A stretch of DNA of 64,000 nt, taken from positions 30,466-94,465 of the forward strand of contig NZ_JACSZV010000024.1 in NCBI RefSeq assembly GCF_014472415.1. Reading direction: 5' to 3'. Within the stretch, counting starts at the first letter, position 1. Each line of letters begins with the position of its first letter. This stretch comes from Pseudomonas sp. N40(2020). Its GTDB lineage: Bacteria > Pseudomonadota > Gammaproteobacteria > Pseudomonadales > Pseudomonadaceae. The notes below the pieces were generated by a model. That model was not told the origin of the DNA, ran no database searches, and saw only the letters and a program-made list of their open reading frames with translations. Positions 49,027 through 56,660 of the stretch are shown piece by piece. The position numbers and the translations under genes were made by a program.

Positions 49027-50088
49027 TCAACGCTCAAACAACTCCATCTGCTCAAACCCGCCACGCAAATCCTCCAGCCTCACCCCAACCCCAAGCAATC
49101 GCACCGGTTTACCTCCGCGATTGAACGCCTGCGTCAGCATCAACTGATAACTGCCCAGATCCCGACCTGCCCCGGCCTGCTCCAATGTGGTCTGGGTAAA
49201 ATCGTGGAATTTCACTTTGACGAACGGCTTACCCGGCCGATAGCTGCTGTCGATCCGCGCCATGCGGGTTTTCAGGGTTTCCAGCAGCTCCGGCAATTTG
49301 TCCAGGCAACTGCGCAGGTCCGGCAGATCGACATCGTAGGTATTTTCCACACTGATCGACTGACGGCGACTGTCGTTGTGCACCAGCCGATCATCGATCC
49401 CACGCGCCAGACTCCAGAGGCGCTCGCCAAAACTACCGAATTCACGCACCAGCGCCAGCTTGTCCCACTCACGTAACTGCATGCAGTCGACGATACCGAG
49501 CTTGCCCAACTTGTCCGCGGTGACCTTGCCGACGCCGTGCAGCTTGTTCACCGGCAAACCGCTGACGAAATCCTCGACTTGATCCGGTGTGATCACGAAC
49601 AAGCCGTTGGGCTTTTTCCAGTCGCTGGCGATCTTCGCCAGAAACTTGTTCGGCGCCACGCCAGCAGAAACCGTGATGTGCAACTGATTGGAGACCCGGC
49701 GACGAATATCCTGGGCAATGCGCGTGGCACTGCCGCCAAAATGCGCGCTGTCCGACACGTCCAGATAGGCCTCATCCAGCGACAGCGGCTCGATCAGGTC
49801 GGTGTAATCAGCAAAGATCGTGTGAATTTCCTTTGAGGCTTCGCGATAGGCATCCATACGCGGTTTGACAATGGTCAGATCCGGGCACAACTTCAAAGCA
49901 TGCCCGGATGCCATTGCCGAGCGCACGCCATAGGCACGCGCCTCGTAATTACAGGTGGCGATCACCCCACGCCGATCCGCCGAACCACCCACCGCCAACG
50001 GCTTGCCGGCCAGACGCAGGTCATCGCGCATCTCGATGGCGGCGTAGAAACAGTCACAGTCGATGTGGATGATTTTTCGCTGAGTCAT
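49027..50088 (-). CDS. dinB: DNA polymerase IV DinB
   Basis: This 353-residue Y-family polymerase shows IHIDCDCFYAAIEMR with the first catalytic Asp, SLDEAYLDVS with the DE pair, SAGVAPNKFLAKIASDWKKP (core GVAPNKFLAKIASD), the HhH segment LPVNKLHGVGKVTADKL and the little-finger domain. It makes error-prone synthesis past minor-groove adducts. A LexA box at 50138-50153 lies 49 bases before the start, consistent with SOS control. The extreme C-terminus (EQMELF) matches a beta-clamp binding peptide. Confidence 0.95.
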   Translation of the reverse strand: MTQRKIIHIDCDCFYAAIEMRDDLRLAGKPLAVGGSADRRGVIATCNYEARAYGVRSAMASGHALKLCPDLTIVKPRMDAYREASKEIHTIFADYTDLIEPLSLDEAYLDVSDSAHFGGSATRIAQDIRRRVSNQLHITVSAGVAPNKFLAKIASDWKKPNGLFVITPDQVEDFVSGLPVNKLHGVGKVTADKLGKLGIVDCMQLREWDKLALVREFGSFGERLWSLARGIDDRLVHNDSRRQSISVENTYDVDLPDLRSCLDKLPELLETLKTRMARIDSSYRPGKPFVKVKFHDFTQTTLEQAGAGRDLGSYQLMLTQAFNRGGKPVRLLGVGVRLEDLRGGFEQMELFER

Positions 50089-50137
50089 GTCAGAAAAGGA
50101 AACGTGGCGAGCCGGATCGGCAGTATCTCACTGACAC

Positions 50138-50153
50138 CTGTATATAGCACCAG
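50138..50153. promoter_or_regulatory. LexA (SOS) box upstream of dinB
   Basis: CTGTATATAGCACCAG fits CTG-N10-CAG and the TATATA left half of the consensus closely. It sits 49 bases before the dinB start. Confidence 0.82.
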
Positions 50154-50328
50154 TGGTGCTGAATGTTCTTTTATGACTGTAGGAATCGTCCTGTGAATTT
50201 ATTTTCTCAATCGAAAAGCGACCTTCAATAGAGCTGAAAGCCTTGCCCCACCTGCCCTGCGGCTTCTTTCAAGTACCGACAAAGAGCGCTAACCGATTGA
50301 ACCTCAACAGTTTTATCCGGATTGAAGG

Positions 50329-50356
50329 TTGACAGCCCAGCGATCCTCTGTAGAAT
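50329..50356 (+). promoter_or_regulatory. Sigma-70 promoter of the first initiator tRNA gene
   Basis: TTGACA, 16-base spacer, TAGAAT, 13 bases before the mature tRNA start. Confidence 0.85.
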
Positions 50357-50369
50357 GCCGACACACAGA

Positions 50370-50446
<77 letters not shown>

Positions 50447-50452
50447 AACATC

Positions 50453-50484
50453 AAAAAAGGCTACTCGAAAGAGTGGCCTTTTTT
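50453..50484 (+). terminator. Intrinsic terminator of tRNA-fMet copy 1
   Basis: AAAAAAGGCTACTC-GAAA-GAGTGGCCTTTTTT, starting seven bases after the tRNA. Confidence 0.92.
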
Positions 50485-50626
50485 GTGCGCGCTTGTTTTT
50501 CAGGTTCAGACCTCTTCACCCAGAGAATAGCCAAACAGGAACTCGTTTCATTTCCGAAACTTAACGCGTTACCTGCGACCGTTTGACGCGATTCCACACT
50601 TATTTGACCCTTTACGGGATTAGCGG

Positions 50627-50654
50627 TTGACACCTCGCCGTTCGCCTGTAGAAT
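50627..50654 (+). promoter_or_regulatory. Sigma-70 promoter of the second initiator tRNA gene
   Basis: TTGACA, 16-base spacer, TAGAAT. The -10 region and following bases are the same as in copy 1; the spacer differs. Confidence 0.85.
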
Positions 50655-50667
50655 GCCGCCACACAGA

Positions 50668-50744
<77 letters not shown>

Positions 50745-50750
50745 AACATC

Positions 50751-50782
50751 AAAAAAGGCTACTCGAAAGAGTGGCCTTTTTT
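50751..50782 (+). terminator. Intrinsic terminator of tRNA-fMet copy 2
   Basis: Same hairpin and T tract as after copy 1. The 50783-51023 gap up to mprF shows no other recognisable feature. Confidence 0.92.
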
Positions 50783-51023
50783 GTATCTGTGGAAAAAGTC
50801 CTTTCGCAACAATGATCTGTCACTGTGCAGTGAATCGTCCAGGATCTTCAGAACCGCCGTGTTGCGACTATGCTTCGAGTCGCGGGCAAGAGGTCTGCAA
50901 TCCATGACTGCCCTCGCCGATACCTGGTGAGAGGCGTAGTATTTTGTGATTATTTTTTTCTACAGGGATTGGTAACTTGGCTGGATACCTCCATCCTGTC
51001 GCGCACAATCCAAGAGGTGATTG

Positions 51024-53663
51024 ATGCGCGCCAACTCGTCTGATCCACAAGACACCGTCACAGCGAAGCAACCGATCAAACCCGAGCGCCTGCGCTTGCT
51101 GGATCGGTTAAGCAAATACCGTCAACCGATCGGTCTGGCGGTCACTCTGCTGTTGTTTGCCATTGCCCTGATTGCCTGTCGCCACTTGCTCGCCGAACTC
51201 GATCTCGATGCTTTGCACGACTCGATTCTCGACGTACCGAAACCCGCCCTGCTCGGCGCATTCGGCGCGACCGTGGTCGGCTTCATTATTCTGCTCGGCT
51301 ATGAATGGTCGGCCAGCCGCTATGCTGGCGTGACATTGCCACCGCGCACGCTGGCCCTCGGCGGCTTCACGGCGTTTGCGATTGGCAACGCGATCGGTCT
51401 GTCACTGCTGTCCGGCGGTTCGGTGCGCTACCGTTTATATGCACGACTGGGTCTGGGAGCGTCGGAAGTCGCGCACATGACCTTATTCGCCAGCCTGTCG
51501 CTGGGCTGTGCCCTGCCGCCACTGGCTGCTCTAGCGACGTTGAGCGACCTGCCCGCTGCATCTCAGGCACTCGGCCTCTCGGAAGGCTTGCTCGGCACTG
51601 TTGCCGTTACCGTGCTGCTGCTCGGCGCCATCCTGATGATAGGCATCTATCGCCGTCGCCTGCCGGAACAACCCTACCCCGATAACCTGCTGGTCAAGGC
51701 CGGACGCCGCACCCTGCGCCTGCCGGGTCGACGCCTGACCTTCCTGCAACTGGTGATCACCGCCCTCGATGTCGCGGCGGCCGCCACCGTGCTTTATCTG
51801 TTGCTGCCAGAAGCCCCGCCCTTCGGCGCGTTTTTGCTGGTGTACCTGCTGGCGCTGGCCGCTGGCGTACTCAGCCATGTACCGGGTGGCGTTGGCGTGT
51901 TCGAAGCGATCCTGCTCGCCGCATTCGCCGACAAGCTCGGCGCTGCGCCACTGGCCGCTGCATTGCTGCTGTATCGCCTGATCTATGTCGTGCTGCCGCT
52001 GCTGGTGGCTTGCGTACTGCTGCTGATCAACGAAGGCCAGCGCCTGTTTCAGACCCAGACCATGCGCGCGGCGTCCGGTCTGGCTGCGCCGATTCTGGCG
52101 GTACTGGTGTTCCTGTCCGGTGTGGTGCTGCTGTTTTCCGGTGCTACTCCTGAAATCGATACGCGTCTGGAGCACATCGGCTTTCTGATCCCACATCGCT
52201 TGGTCGACGCCTCGCACTTCGGCGCCAGCCTGATCGGCGTGCTCTGCCTGATGCTGGCGCAGGGCCTGCGCCGTCGCTTGTCGGCCGCGTGGATGCTGAC
52301 CACCATTCTGCTGCTGGTTGGCGCCCTGCTCTCCCTGCTCAAGGGTTTCGACTGGGAAGAAGCCTGTTTGATGACCCTCACTGCCGCGCTGCTGGGGGTA
52401 TTCCGTCGCTCGTTCTATCGTCCGAGCCGTCTGACTGAGTTGCCGTTTTCGCCGCTGTATCTGGTGGCCAGCCTGTGCGTGCTCGGTGCTTCGGCCTGGC
52501 TGCTGCTGTTCGCCTATCAAGACGTGCCGTACAGCCATCAATTGTGGTGGCAGTTCACCCTCGACGCTGATGCCCCGCGCGGCCTGCGCTCGCTGCTCGG
52601 CGCCGCCGTGCTGTTGCTGGTGATTGCCCTGACCTGGCTGCTGCGCACTGCGCGCCCGGTCATTCATTTGCCGACCCCGGACGAACTCGACCGCGCGGCG
52701 AAGATCCTGATGGCGTCGTCGCAACCCGACGGCGGTCTCGCGCTGACCGGTGACAAGGCGTTGCTGTTTCACCAGAACGACGAAGCGTTCCTGATGTACG
52801 CCCGCCGTGGCCGCAGTCTGGTGGCGCTGTACGACCCGATAGGCCCCGGCCAGCAACGCGCCGAGATGATCTGGCAGTTCCGCGACCTGTGCGATATCCA
52901 TCACGCTCGCCCTGTGTTCTATCAAGTACGCGCGGAGAACCTGCCGTACTACATGGACATCGGCCTGACCGCGATCAAACTCGGCGAGGAAGCCCGGGTC
53001 GATCTGCATCGCTTTGACCTGGAAGCCAAGGGCAAGGAGATGAAGGATCTGCGTTACACCTGGAACCGTGGCACCCGTGACGGCCTGTCGCTGGAAATTC
53101 ACGAGCCGGGTCAGGCGCCGATGGATGAGCTCAAGGTGATTTCCGATGCCTGGCTGACCGGCAAGAACGTGCGCGAGAAAGGCTTCTCCCTCGGCCGCTT
53201 CAGCGACAATTACTTGAAGCATTTCCGCATTGCGGTGATTCGCTTCGAGGGGCGCCCGGTGGCGTTCGCCAACCTGCTCGAGACCTACAGCCATGATCTG
53301 GCCAGTCTCGACCTGATGCGCGCACACCCGGACGCCCCCAAACTGACCATGGAATTCATGATGGTCGGCCTGATTCAACACTATAAGAGTCACGGATACG
53401 CGCGCTTCAGCCTGGGCATGGTGCCGTTGTCGGGGTTGCAACCCCGGCGTGGTGCACCGCTGACCCAACGTCTGGGCTCGATGGTTTTCCGCCGTGGTGA
53501 GCAGCTGTACAACTTCCAAGGCTTGCGCCGCTTCAAAGACAAGTTCCAGCCTGACTGGGAACCCCGTTATATGGCCGTGCCCGCCGGACTCGATCCGCTG
53601 GTGGCGCTGGCCGACACTGCTGCCCTGATCGCGGGCGGCTTGACTGGATTGGTGAAACGCTGA
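51024..53663 (+). CDS. mprF: Phosphatidylglycerol aminoacyltransferase/flippase MprF
   Basis: This 879-residue protein has 12-14 membrane helices in its first 560 residues (flippase part, with LSGGSVRYRLYARLGL and SHVPGGVGVFEAI as conserved loops) and a cytosolic GNAT-like transferase domain at the end (DUF2156; FLMYARRGRSLVALYDPIGP, TYSHDLASLDLMR). MprF moves alanine or lysine from tRNA to phosphatidylglycerol, lowering surface negative charge; in pseudomonads the product is mainly alanyl-phosphatidylglycerol. AGAGG lies seven bases before ATG 51024. It overlaps the next gene by one base (TGATG). Confidence 0.94.
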   Translation: MRANSSDPQDTVTAKQPIKPERLRLLDRLSKYRQPIGLAVTLLLFAIALIACRHLLAELDLDALHDSILDVPKPALLGAFGATVVGFIILLGYEWSASRYAGVTLPPRTLALGGFTAFAIGNAIGLSLLSGGSVRYRLYARLGLGASEVAHMTLFASLSLGCALPPLAALATLSDLPAASQALGLSEGLLGTVAVTVLLLGAILMIGIYRRRLPEQPYPDNLLVKAGRRTLRLPGRRLTFLQLVITALDVAAAATVLYLLLPEAPPFGAFLLVYLLALAAGVLSHVPGGVGVFEAILLAAFADKLGAAPLAAALLLYRLIYVVLPLLVACVLLLINEGQRLFQTQTMRAASGLAAPILAVLVFLSGVVLLFSGATPEIDTRLEHIGFLIPHRLVDASHFGASLIGVLCLMLAQGLRRRLSAAWMLTTILLLVGALLSLLKGFDWEEACLMTLTAALLGVFRRSFYRPSRLTELPFSPLYLVASLCVLGASAWLLLFAYQDVPYSHQLWWQFTLDADAPRGLRSLLGAAVLLLVIALTWLLRTARPVIHLPTPDELDRAAKILMASSQPDGGLALTGDKALLFHQNDEAFLMYARRGRSLVALYDPIGPGQQRAEMIWQFRDLCDIHHARPVFYQVRAENLPYYMDIGLTAIKLGEEARVDLHRFDLEAKGKEMKDLRYTWNRGTRDGLSLEIHEPGQAPMDELKVISDAWLTGKNVREKGFSLGRFSDNYLKHFRIAVIRFEGRPVAFANLLETYSHDLASLDLMRAHPDAPKLTMEFMMVGLIQHYKSHGYARFSLGMVPLSGLQPRRGAPLTQRLGSMVFRRGEQLYNFQGLRRFKDKFQPDWEPRYMAVPAGLDPLVALADTAALIAGGLTGLVKR

Positions 53664-54958
53664 TGATTCAACGCTCCCTGAAGTACATCCTGGCCGCACT
53701 GATCGTGCTGGCCGTGATTGCCGGCGGCGGTTTCTGGTACCTCAAACGCCCGGCACCGGAACCGACCATCGAACAGCTGACTCCGGCCGATGGCCCGGCC
53801 ATGACCCGTGTGATTCCCGGCACCAAGCCGAAGTCTCAGGTGCTGGTAGCCGTCAATGACGATCAGAAGCTCAGTGAAAAGCAACTGACCACCCTGAGCC
53901 GCAGCGCCTCGGCGCAAATCGTTCAGGTAATTCTGCCCAAGGACTGCCTGCTGCAAAGCCGCGCTCTGCAAACCGGTCTGCGCGAACTGAACGGCCCGGC
54001 CACGCTGGTCAGCGGTATCGGCCCCGGCGCGGTGCTGGCCTGGCGCTGGTTGGCCGAGCAAAAGGACGACAAGGCCCAAGCGATTTCCGTGGACCTGGCA
54101 CTGGAAAAAGGTGGCTGCACGCACCTGCTGCCTAAATCCGCCACCCACGGTCACTGGCTGGCGGCATGGAACGACAACCCGGACGACGCCAGCGCAGGTT
54201 TCGTGCGTGATCAACCGAACGCCGAAACCAGCATCAGCGACTACGATATCAACCTGCCGCAAGTGCTGAACAACGAGCTGCGCAAGATCCTCGTCGGCGG
54301 TGACAAGGCCAACGGCGGTCTGGCGATACCGGTGGTTGAAGTACCTGCCGGTCAGGCCAAGGACACCGTGACCCTGTTCCTTTCCGGTGACGGTGGCTGG
54401 CGTGACCTCGACCGCGACGTAGCGGGTGAAATGGCCAAGATCGGCTACCCGGTCGTCGGCATCGACACCCTGCGCTACTACTGGCAGCACAAGAGCCCGG
54501 AGCAAAGCGCCCTGGACCTGACCGAACTGATGCAACACTACCGGCAGAAATGGGGCACCAAGCGCTTCATCCTCACCGGTTACTCGTTCGGTGCCGACGT
54601 TCTGCCAGCGATCTACAACCGCCTGCCGGACACCGAGCAGCAACGCGTCGACGCCATCATCTTGCTAGCCTTCGCCCGCACCGGCAGCTTCGAAATCGAA
54701 GTCGAAGGCTGGCTCGGCAACGCCGGCAAAGAAGCCGCCACCGGCCCGGAAATGGCCAAGCTGCCACCGGCCAAGGTCGTGTGCATCTACGGCGAAGAAG
54801 AAACCGATGAGAGCGGCTGCACCGACAAGACTGCGGTGGGTGAGGCGGTGAAACTGCCTGGCGGTCATCACTTCGACGAGAACTACCCGGCACTGGCCAA
54901 GCGCTTGGTGGATCTGATCGAGAAGCGTCAGGCGGCGAGTCAGGTGGCTGAAGAGTGA
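53663..54958 (+). CDS. acvB: Periplasmic AcvB/VirJ-family serine hydrolase (aminoacyl-phosphatidylglycerol hydrolase)
   Basis: This 431-residue protein has an N-terminal membrane anchor (YILAALIVLAVIAGGGFWYL) and two alpha/beta regions; the second has LFLSGDGGWRDLDRD and the nucleophile elbow GYSFGADVLP, with a late His in LPGGHHFDENY. It matches AcvB/VirJ proteins. In P. aeruginosa the gene next to mprF encodes a hydrolase that removes alanine from alanyl-phosphatidylglycerol, undoing the MprF reaction. The one-base overlap with mprF supports that pairing here. A terminator follows. Confidence 0.88.
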   Translation: MIQRSLKYILAALIVLAVIAGGGFWYLKRPAPEPTIEQLTPADGPAMTRVIPGTKPKSQVLVAVNDDQKLSEKQLTTLSRSASAQIVQVILPKDCLLQSRALQTGLRELNGPATLVSGIGPGAVLAWRWLAEQKDDKAQAISVDLALEKGGCTHLLPKSATHGHWLAAWNDNPDDASAGFVRDQPNAETSISDYDINLPQVLNNELRKILVGGDKANGGLAIPVVEVPAGQAKDTVTLFLSGDGGWRDLDRDVAGEMAKIGYPVVGIDTLRYYWQHKSPEQSALDLTELMQHYRQKWGTKRFILTGYSFGADVLPAIYNRLPDTEQQRVDAIILLAFARTGSFEIEVEGWLGNAGKEAATGPEMAKLPPAKVVCIYGEEETDESGCTDKTAVGEAVKLPGGHHFDENYPALAKRLVDLIEKRQAASQVAEE

Positions 54959-54974
54959 TCTGAAGCGCACCCAC

Positions 54975-55012
54975 AAAAAGCCCCCGCCATCTCACGATGT
55001 CGGGGGCTTTTT
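54975..55012 (+). terminator. Intrinsic terminator after acvB
   Basis: AAAAAGCCCCCG...CGGGGGCTTTTT stem, 17 bases after the stop. Confidence 0.9.
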
Positions 55013-55035
55013 ACATTCAGATAATCACCCCATTC

Positions 55036-55130
55036 CCCTGTAGGAGTGAGCCTGCTCGCGATAGCGGAGTATCAGTCACTGATTTGCAAGCTGACACTCT
55101 GCTATCGCGAGCAGGCTCACTCCTACAGGG
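55036..55130. repeat. REP inverted repeat (TAGGAGTGAGCCTGCTCGCGATAGC family)
   Basis: Same element as at 8555 and 30794, with perfect arms of about 30 bases (CCCTGTAGGAG... and ...CTCCTACAGGG). Confidence 0.92.
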
Positions 55131-55278
55131 AATTGCGTGTCAGGCGTTTAGTTTCGTTTACTTCTCGTCTCGCAATATCGGATGACGCCGACAGACCTTG
55201 TAGGCAAACTCCGAATCGCGTGTTGCGGCGCCTTGCTGCCCTGTTGTGCTGTTTTTTGACGGGATACTCTCCAGACGT

Positions 55279-55457
55279 CGCTGACCCATTCAGCGATCGG
55301 GCTTGGTAACCCGGTGGAATAAGGCGCAACAGCGCACCCGACACGACTCAGGCGTTATCCCGTCCGAGCCCCTGTGTTATGGCAGCTGTGTGTGGGACGC
55401 TTTCGAGCGTGCCGGTTTCCTTGGTTCCCCGGTTTACCAACCTGCGCACAGCTGCCA
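55279..55457 (+). ncRNA. Structured leader or RNA element upstream of the DUF3077 gene
   Basis: The core at 55380-55457 folds into a closed multi-branch shape: an outer stem of 11 perfect pairs (TGGCAGCTGTG with CACAGCTGCCA), a UUCG-capped hairpin ACGCT-TTCG-AGCGT (55397-55410) and a second inner hairpin TTGGT...ACCAA (55421-55440). A further hairpin CGCTGA/TCAGCG lies at 55279-55295. The core ends 52 bases before the DUF3077 ATG. I recall similar sequence before other small-protein genes in pseudomonads but cannot name a known RNA family. The 55131-55278 stretch shows nothing definite. Confidence 0.55.
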
Positions 55458-55509
55458 CCCATTCGCTTGGTATCGGATGCGGCAGCTCTCGAAATCAAGG
55501 GAATTGAAC

Positions 55510-55821
55510 ATGAGCAATCAATCTGATCTGAAAACAATCGGCTTCACCCCCTTCCTCTACAACTCCGATCAAGCGTATTTCAACGTTCGCTCCGGCATCC
55601 CGATCATCGATGCCTTGTCCCAATCCTCCGATCTGCTGTACCTCGCCAAATCCTTCGCCGAGGATGCCGCCTACACCAAAGACACCGACCGCCACGCCTG
55701 GGCCGCGCATTATCTGACAGTGATGGGCAAAGCCTTGATTGATGACGTGATACAAGCACTGATCCCACGACCTGCGCGGACGAAGACCGAGTCTGAAGAA
55801 GATTTCCCTGAAAGCCTGTAA
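55510..55821 (+). CDS. DUF3077 family small protein
   Basis: This 103-residue protein has the DUF3077 pattern: YFNVRSGIPIIDALSQSSDLLYLA, then AWAAHYLTVMGKALIDDV (quoted in parts), a helical hairpin layout with no signal peptide. DUF3077 proteins are common and multi-copy in Pseudomonas and have no known function. AAGGGAATTG precedes the ATG at 55510; the in-frame stretch before it (from 55303) belongs to the structured leader and is not taken as coding. Confidence 0.82.
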   Translation: MSNQSDLKTIGFTPFLYNSDQAYFNVRSGIPIIDALSQSSDLLYLAKSFAEDAAYTKDTDRHAWAAHYLTVMGKALIDDVIQALIPRPARTKTESEEDFPESL

Positions 55822-55834
55822 AGGCAACCGAGAC

Positions 55835-55869
55835 AAAAAAGCCCCCGCAGCCTTTAAGGCTACGGGGGC
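55835..55869 (-). terminator. Intrinsic terminator with its T tract on the minus strand
   Basis: GCCCCCG.AGCC...GGCT.CGGGGGC stem. The A6 run at its left is a T tract for minus-strand transcripts, ending the toxin-antitoxin unit; plus-strand message from the DUF3077 gene sees the stem but few T's. Confidence 0.8.
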
Positions 55870-55896
55870 GCTTGATCTTGCTCAATCCTCACTTGA

Positions 55897-56184
55897 TTAC
55901 AAGCGGCGCTCTGCGGCGTCGTAGACTTCTTCGTCACGTCGAGCACCGACTGCAACGATCAACACCTGAATGGCTATACCATCGACGCGGTAGACGATTC
56001 GTGTGTCCCCCGTTCGAATCCTTCTACAACCCGCAAGGCTGGCTCGAAGGGGTTTACCACTCTAATCCGGCTCGCCGTTGATGATCCGTTCCTCGATAAC
56101 ATCAAGTATCCGGTTGGCAGCCGCCGATCCCAGTTGATCCAGATCTCCTTGGACCTCCGGATGATAAATTACTCCCCAAACCAT
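55897..56184 (-). pseudogene. RelE/ParE-type toxin interrupted by an in-frame amber codon
   Basis: Reading the minus strand from ATG 56184 gives a 95-residue RelE-type toxin frame: MVWGVIYHPEVQGDLDQLG, then ERIINGEPD, a TAG at codon 41 (56062-56064), and on in the same frame SGKPLRASLAGCRRIRTGD, RIVYRVDG and a terminal AERRL before TAA. The second half holds the RelE core (GKPLR, RRIRTGDTRIVYRV). Apart from this one codon the length and order are intact, so it looks like a recent nonsense mutation or a sequencing error. It follows the antitoxin gene by 11 bases. AAAGGAGCG is its ribosome-binding site. Confidence 0.85.
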
Positions 56185-56195
56185 CCAGCGCTCCT

Positions 56196-56486
56196 TTAAT
56201 CCTTCTTGGCATACCTTGCCCGCATAGCGTCATGGCTGACTGCTCTGGTTTGATCAAAATTGCTCAGACGCTCACGAGCTGCCGCCTCGATGCGAAGCTC
56301 CTCAAGCTCATCCAGCATTTCCTGGTAGGCCTGCACATTGATAATGACCGCTGCCGGTTGATTGTCCTTGAAGATAACCAGACGCTCAGTGGCACGACTG
56401 GAAATCTCCTTGAGCCTCGCACTGAAGCTCCTGACCATGGCAGTCACGGAAATAGCCTGGTCAGCACGTTCTAATAATGCCGTCAT
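56196..56486 (-). CDS. Phd/YefM-family antitoxin
   Basis: This 96-residue protein has the Phd/YefM N-terminal DNA-binding fold (ISVTAMVRSFSARLKEIS, ERLVIFKDNQPAAVIINVQAYQEM) and a charged helical tail (LEELRIEAAARERL) that would wrap the toxin. It stands before the RelE-like frame in the usual antitoxin-first order. AGAGG lies five to six bases before ATG 56486; a GTG two codons earlier is also possible. It is complete although the toxin is interrupted, and likely still represses its own promoter. Confidence 0.87.
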   Translation of the reverse strand: MTALLERADQAISVTAMVRSFSARLKEISSRATERLVIFKDNQPAAVIINVQAYQEMLDELEELRIEAAARERLSNFDQTRAVSHDAMRARYAKKD

Positions 56487-56606
56487 AATCACCTCTTGCT
56501 CAGTTGCTGCAGCGCAGAATAATGCACAGAGTATTGCGTTGAATTAAACACCCTGCAACTTTGTATTTCTTTTGACTGACCAAATGAAAATCCGCCGGGC
56601 GCCCAC

Positions 56607-56645
56607 AAAAAAGCCCCCGCCAGCCGCAAGGCTGACGGGGGCTTT
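56607..56645. terminator. Bidirectional intrinsic terminator downstream of kup
   Basis: AAAAAAGCCCCCGCCAGCC-GCAA-GGCTGACGGGGGCTTTT. It lies 16 bases beyond the kup stop on the minus strand. Confidence 0.92.
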
Positions 56646-56660
56646 TCAGTTGAGGCGGGG

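Noticed and set aside
55303..55509. N-terminal extension of the DUF3077 protein
   Set aside because: The region is explained better by nested perfect stems at the nucleic-acid level, and DUF3077 proteins start near MSNQSD.
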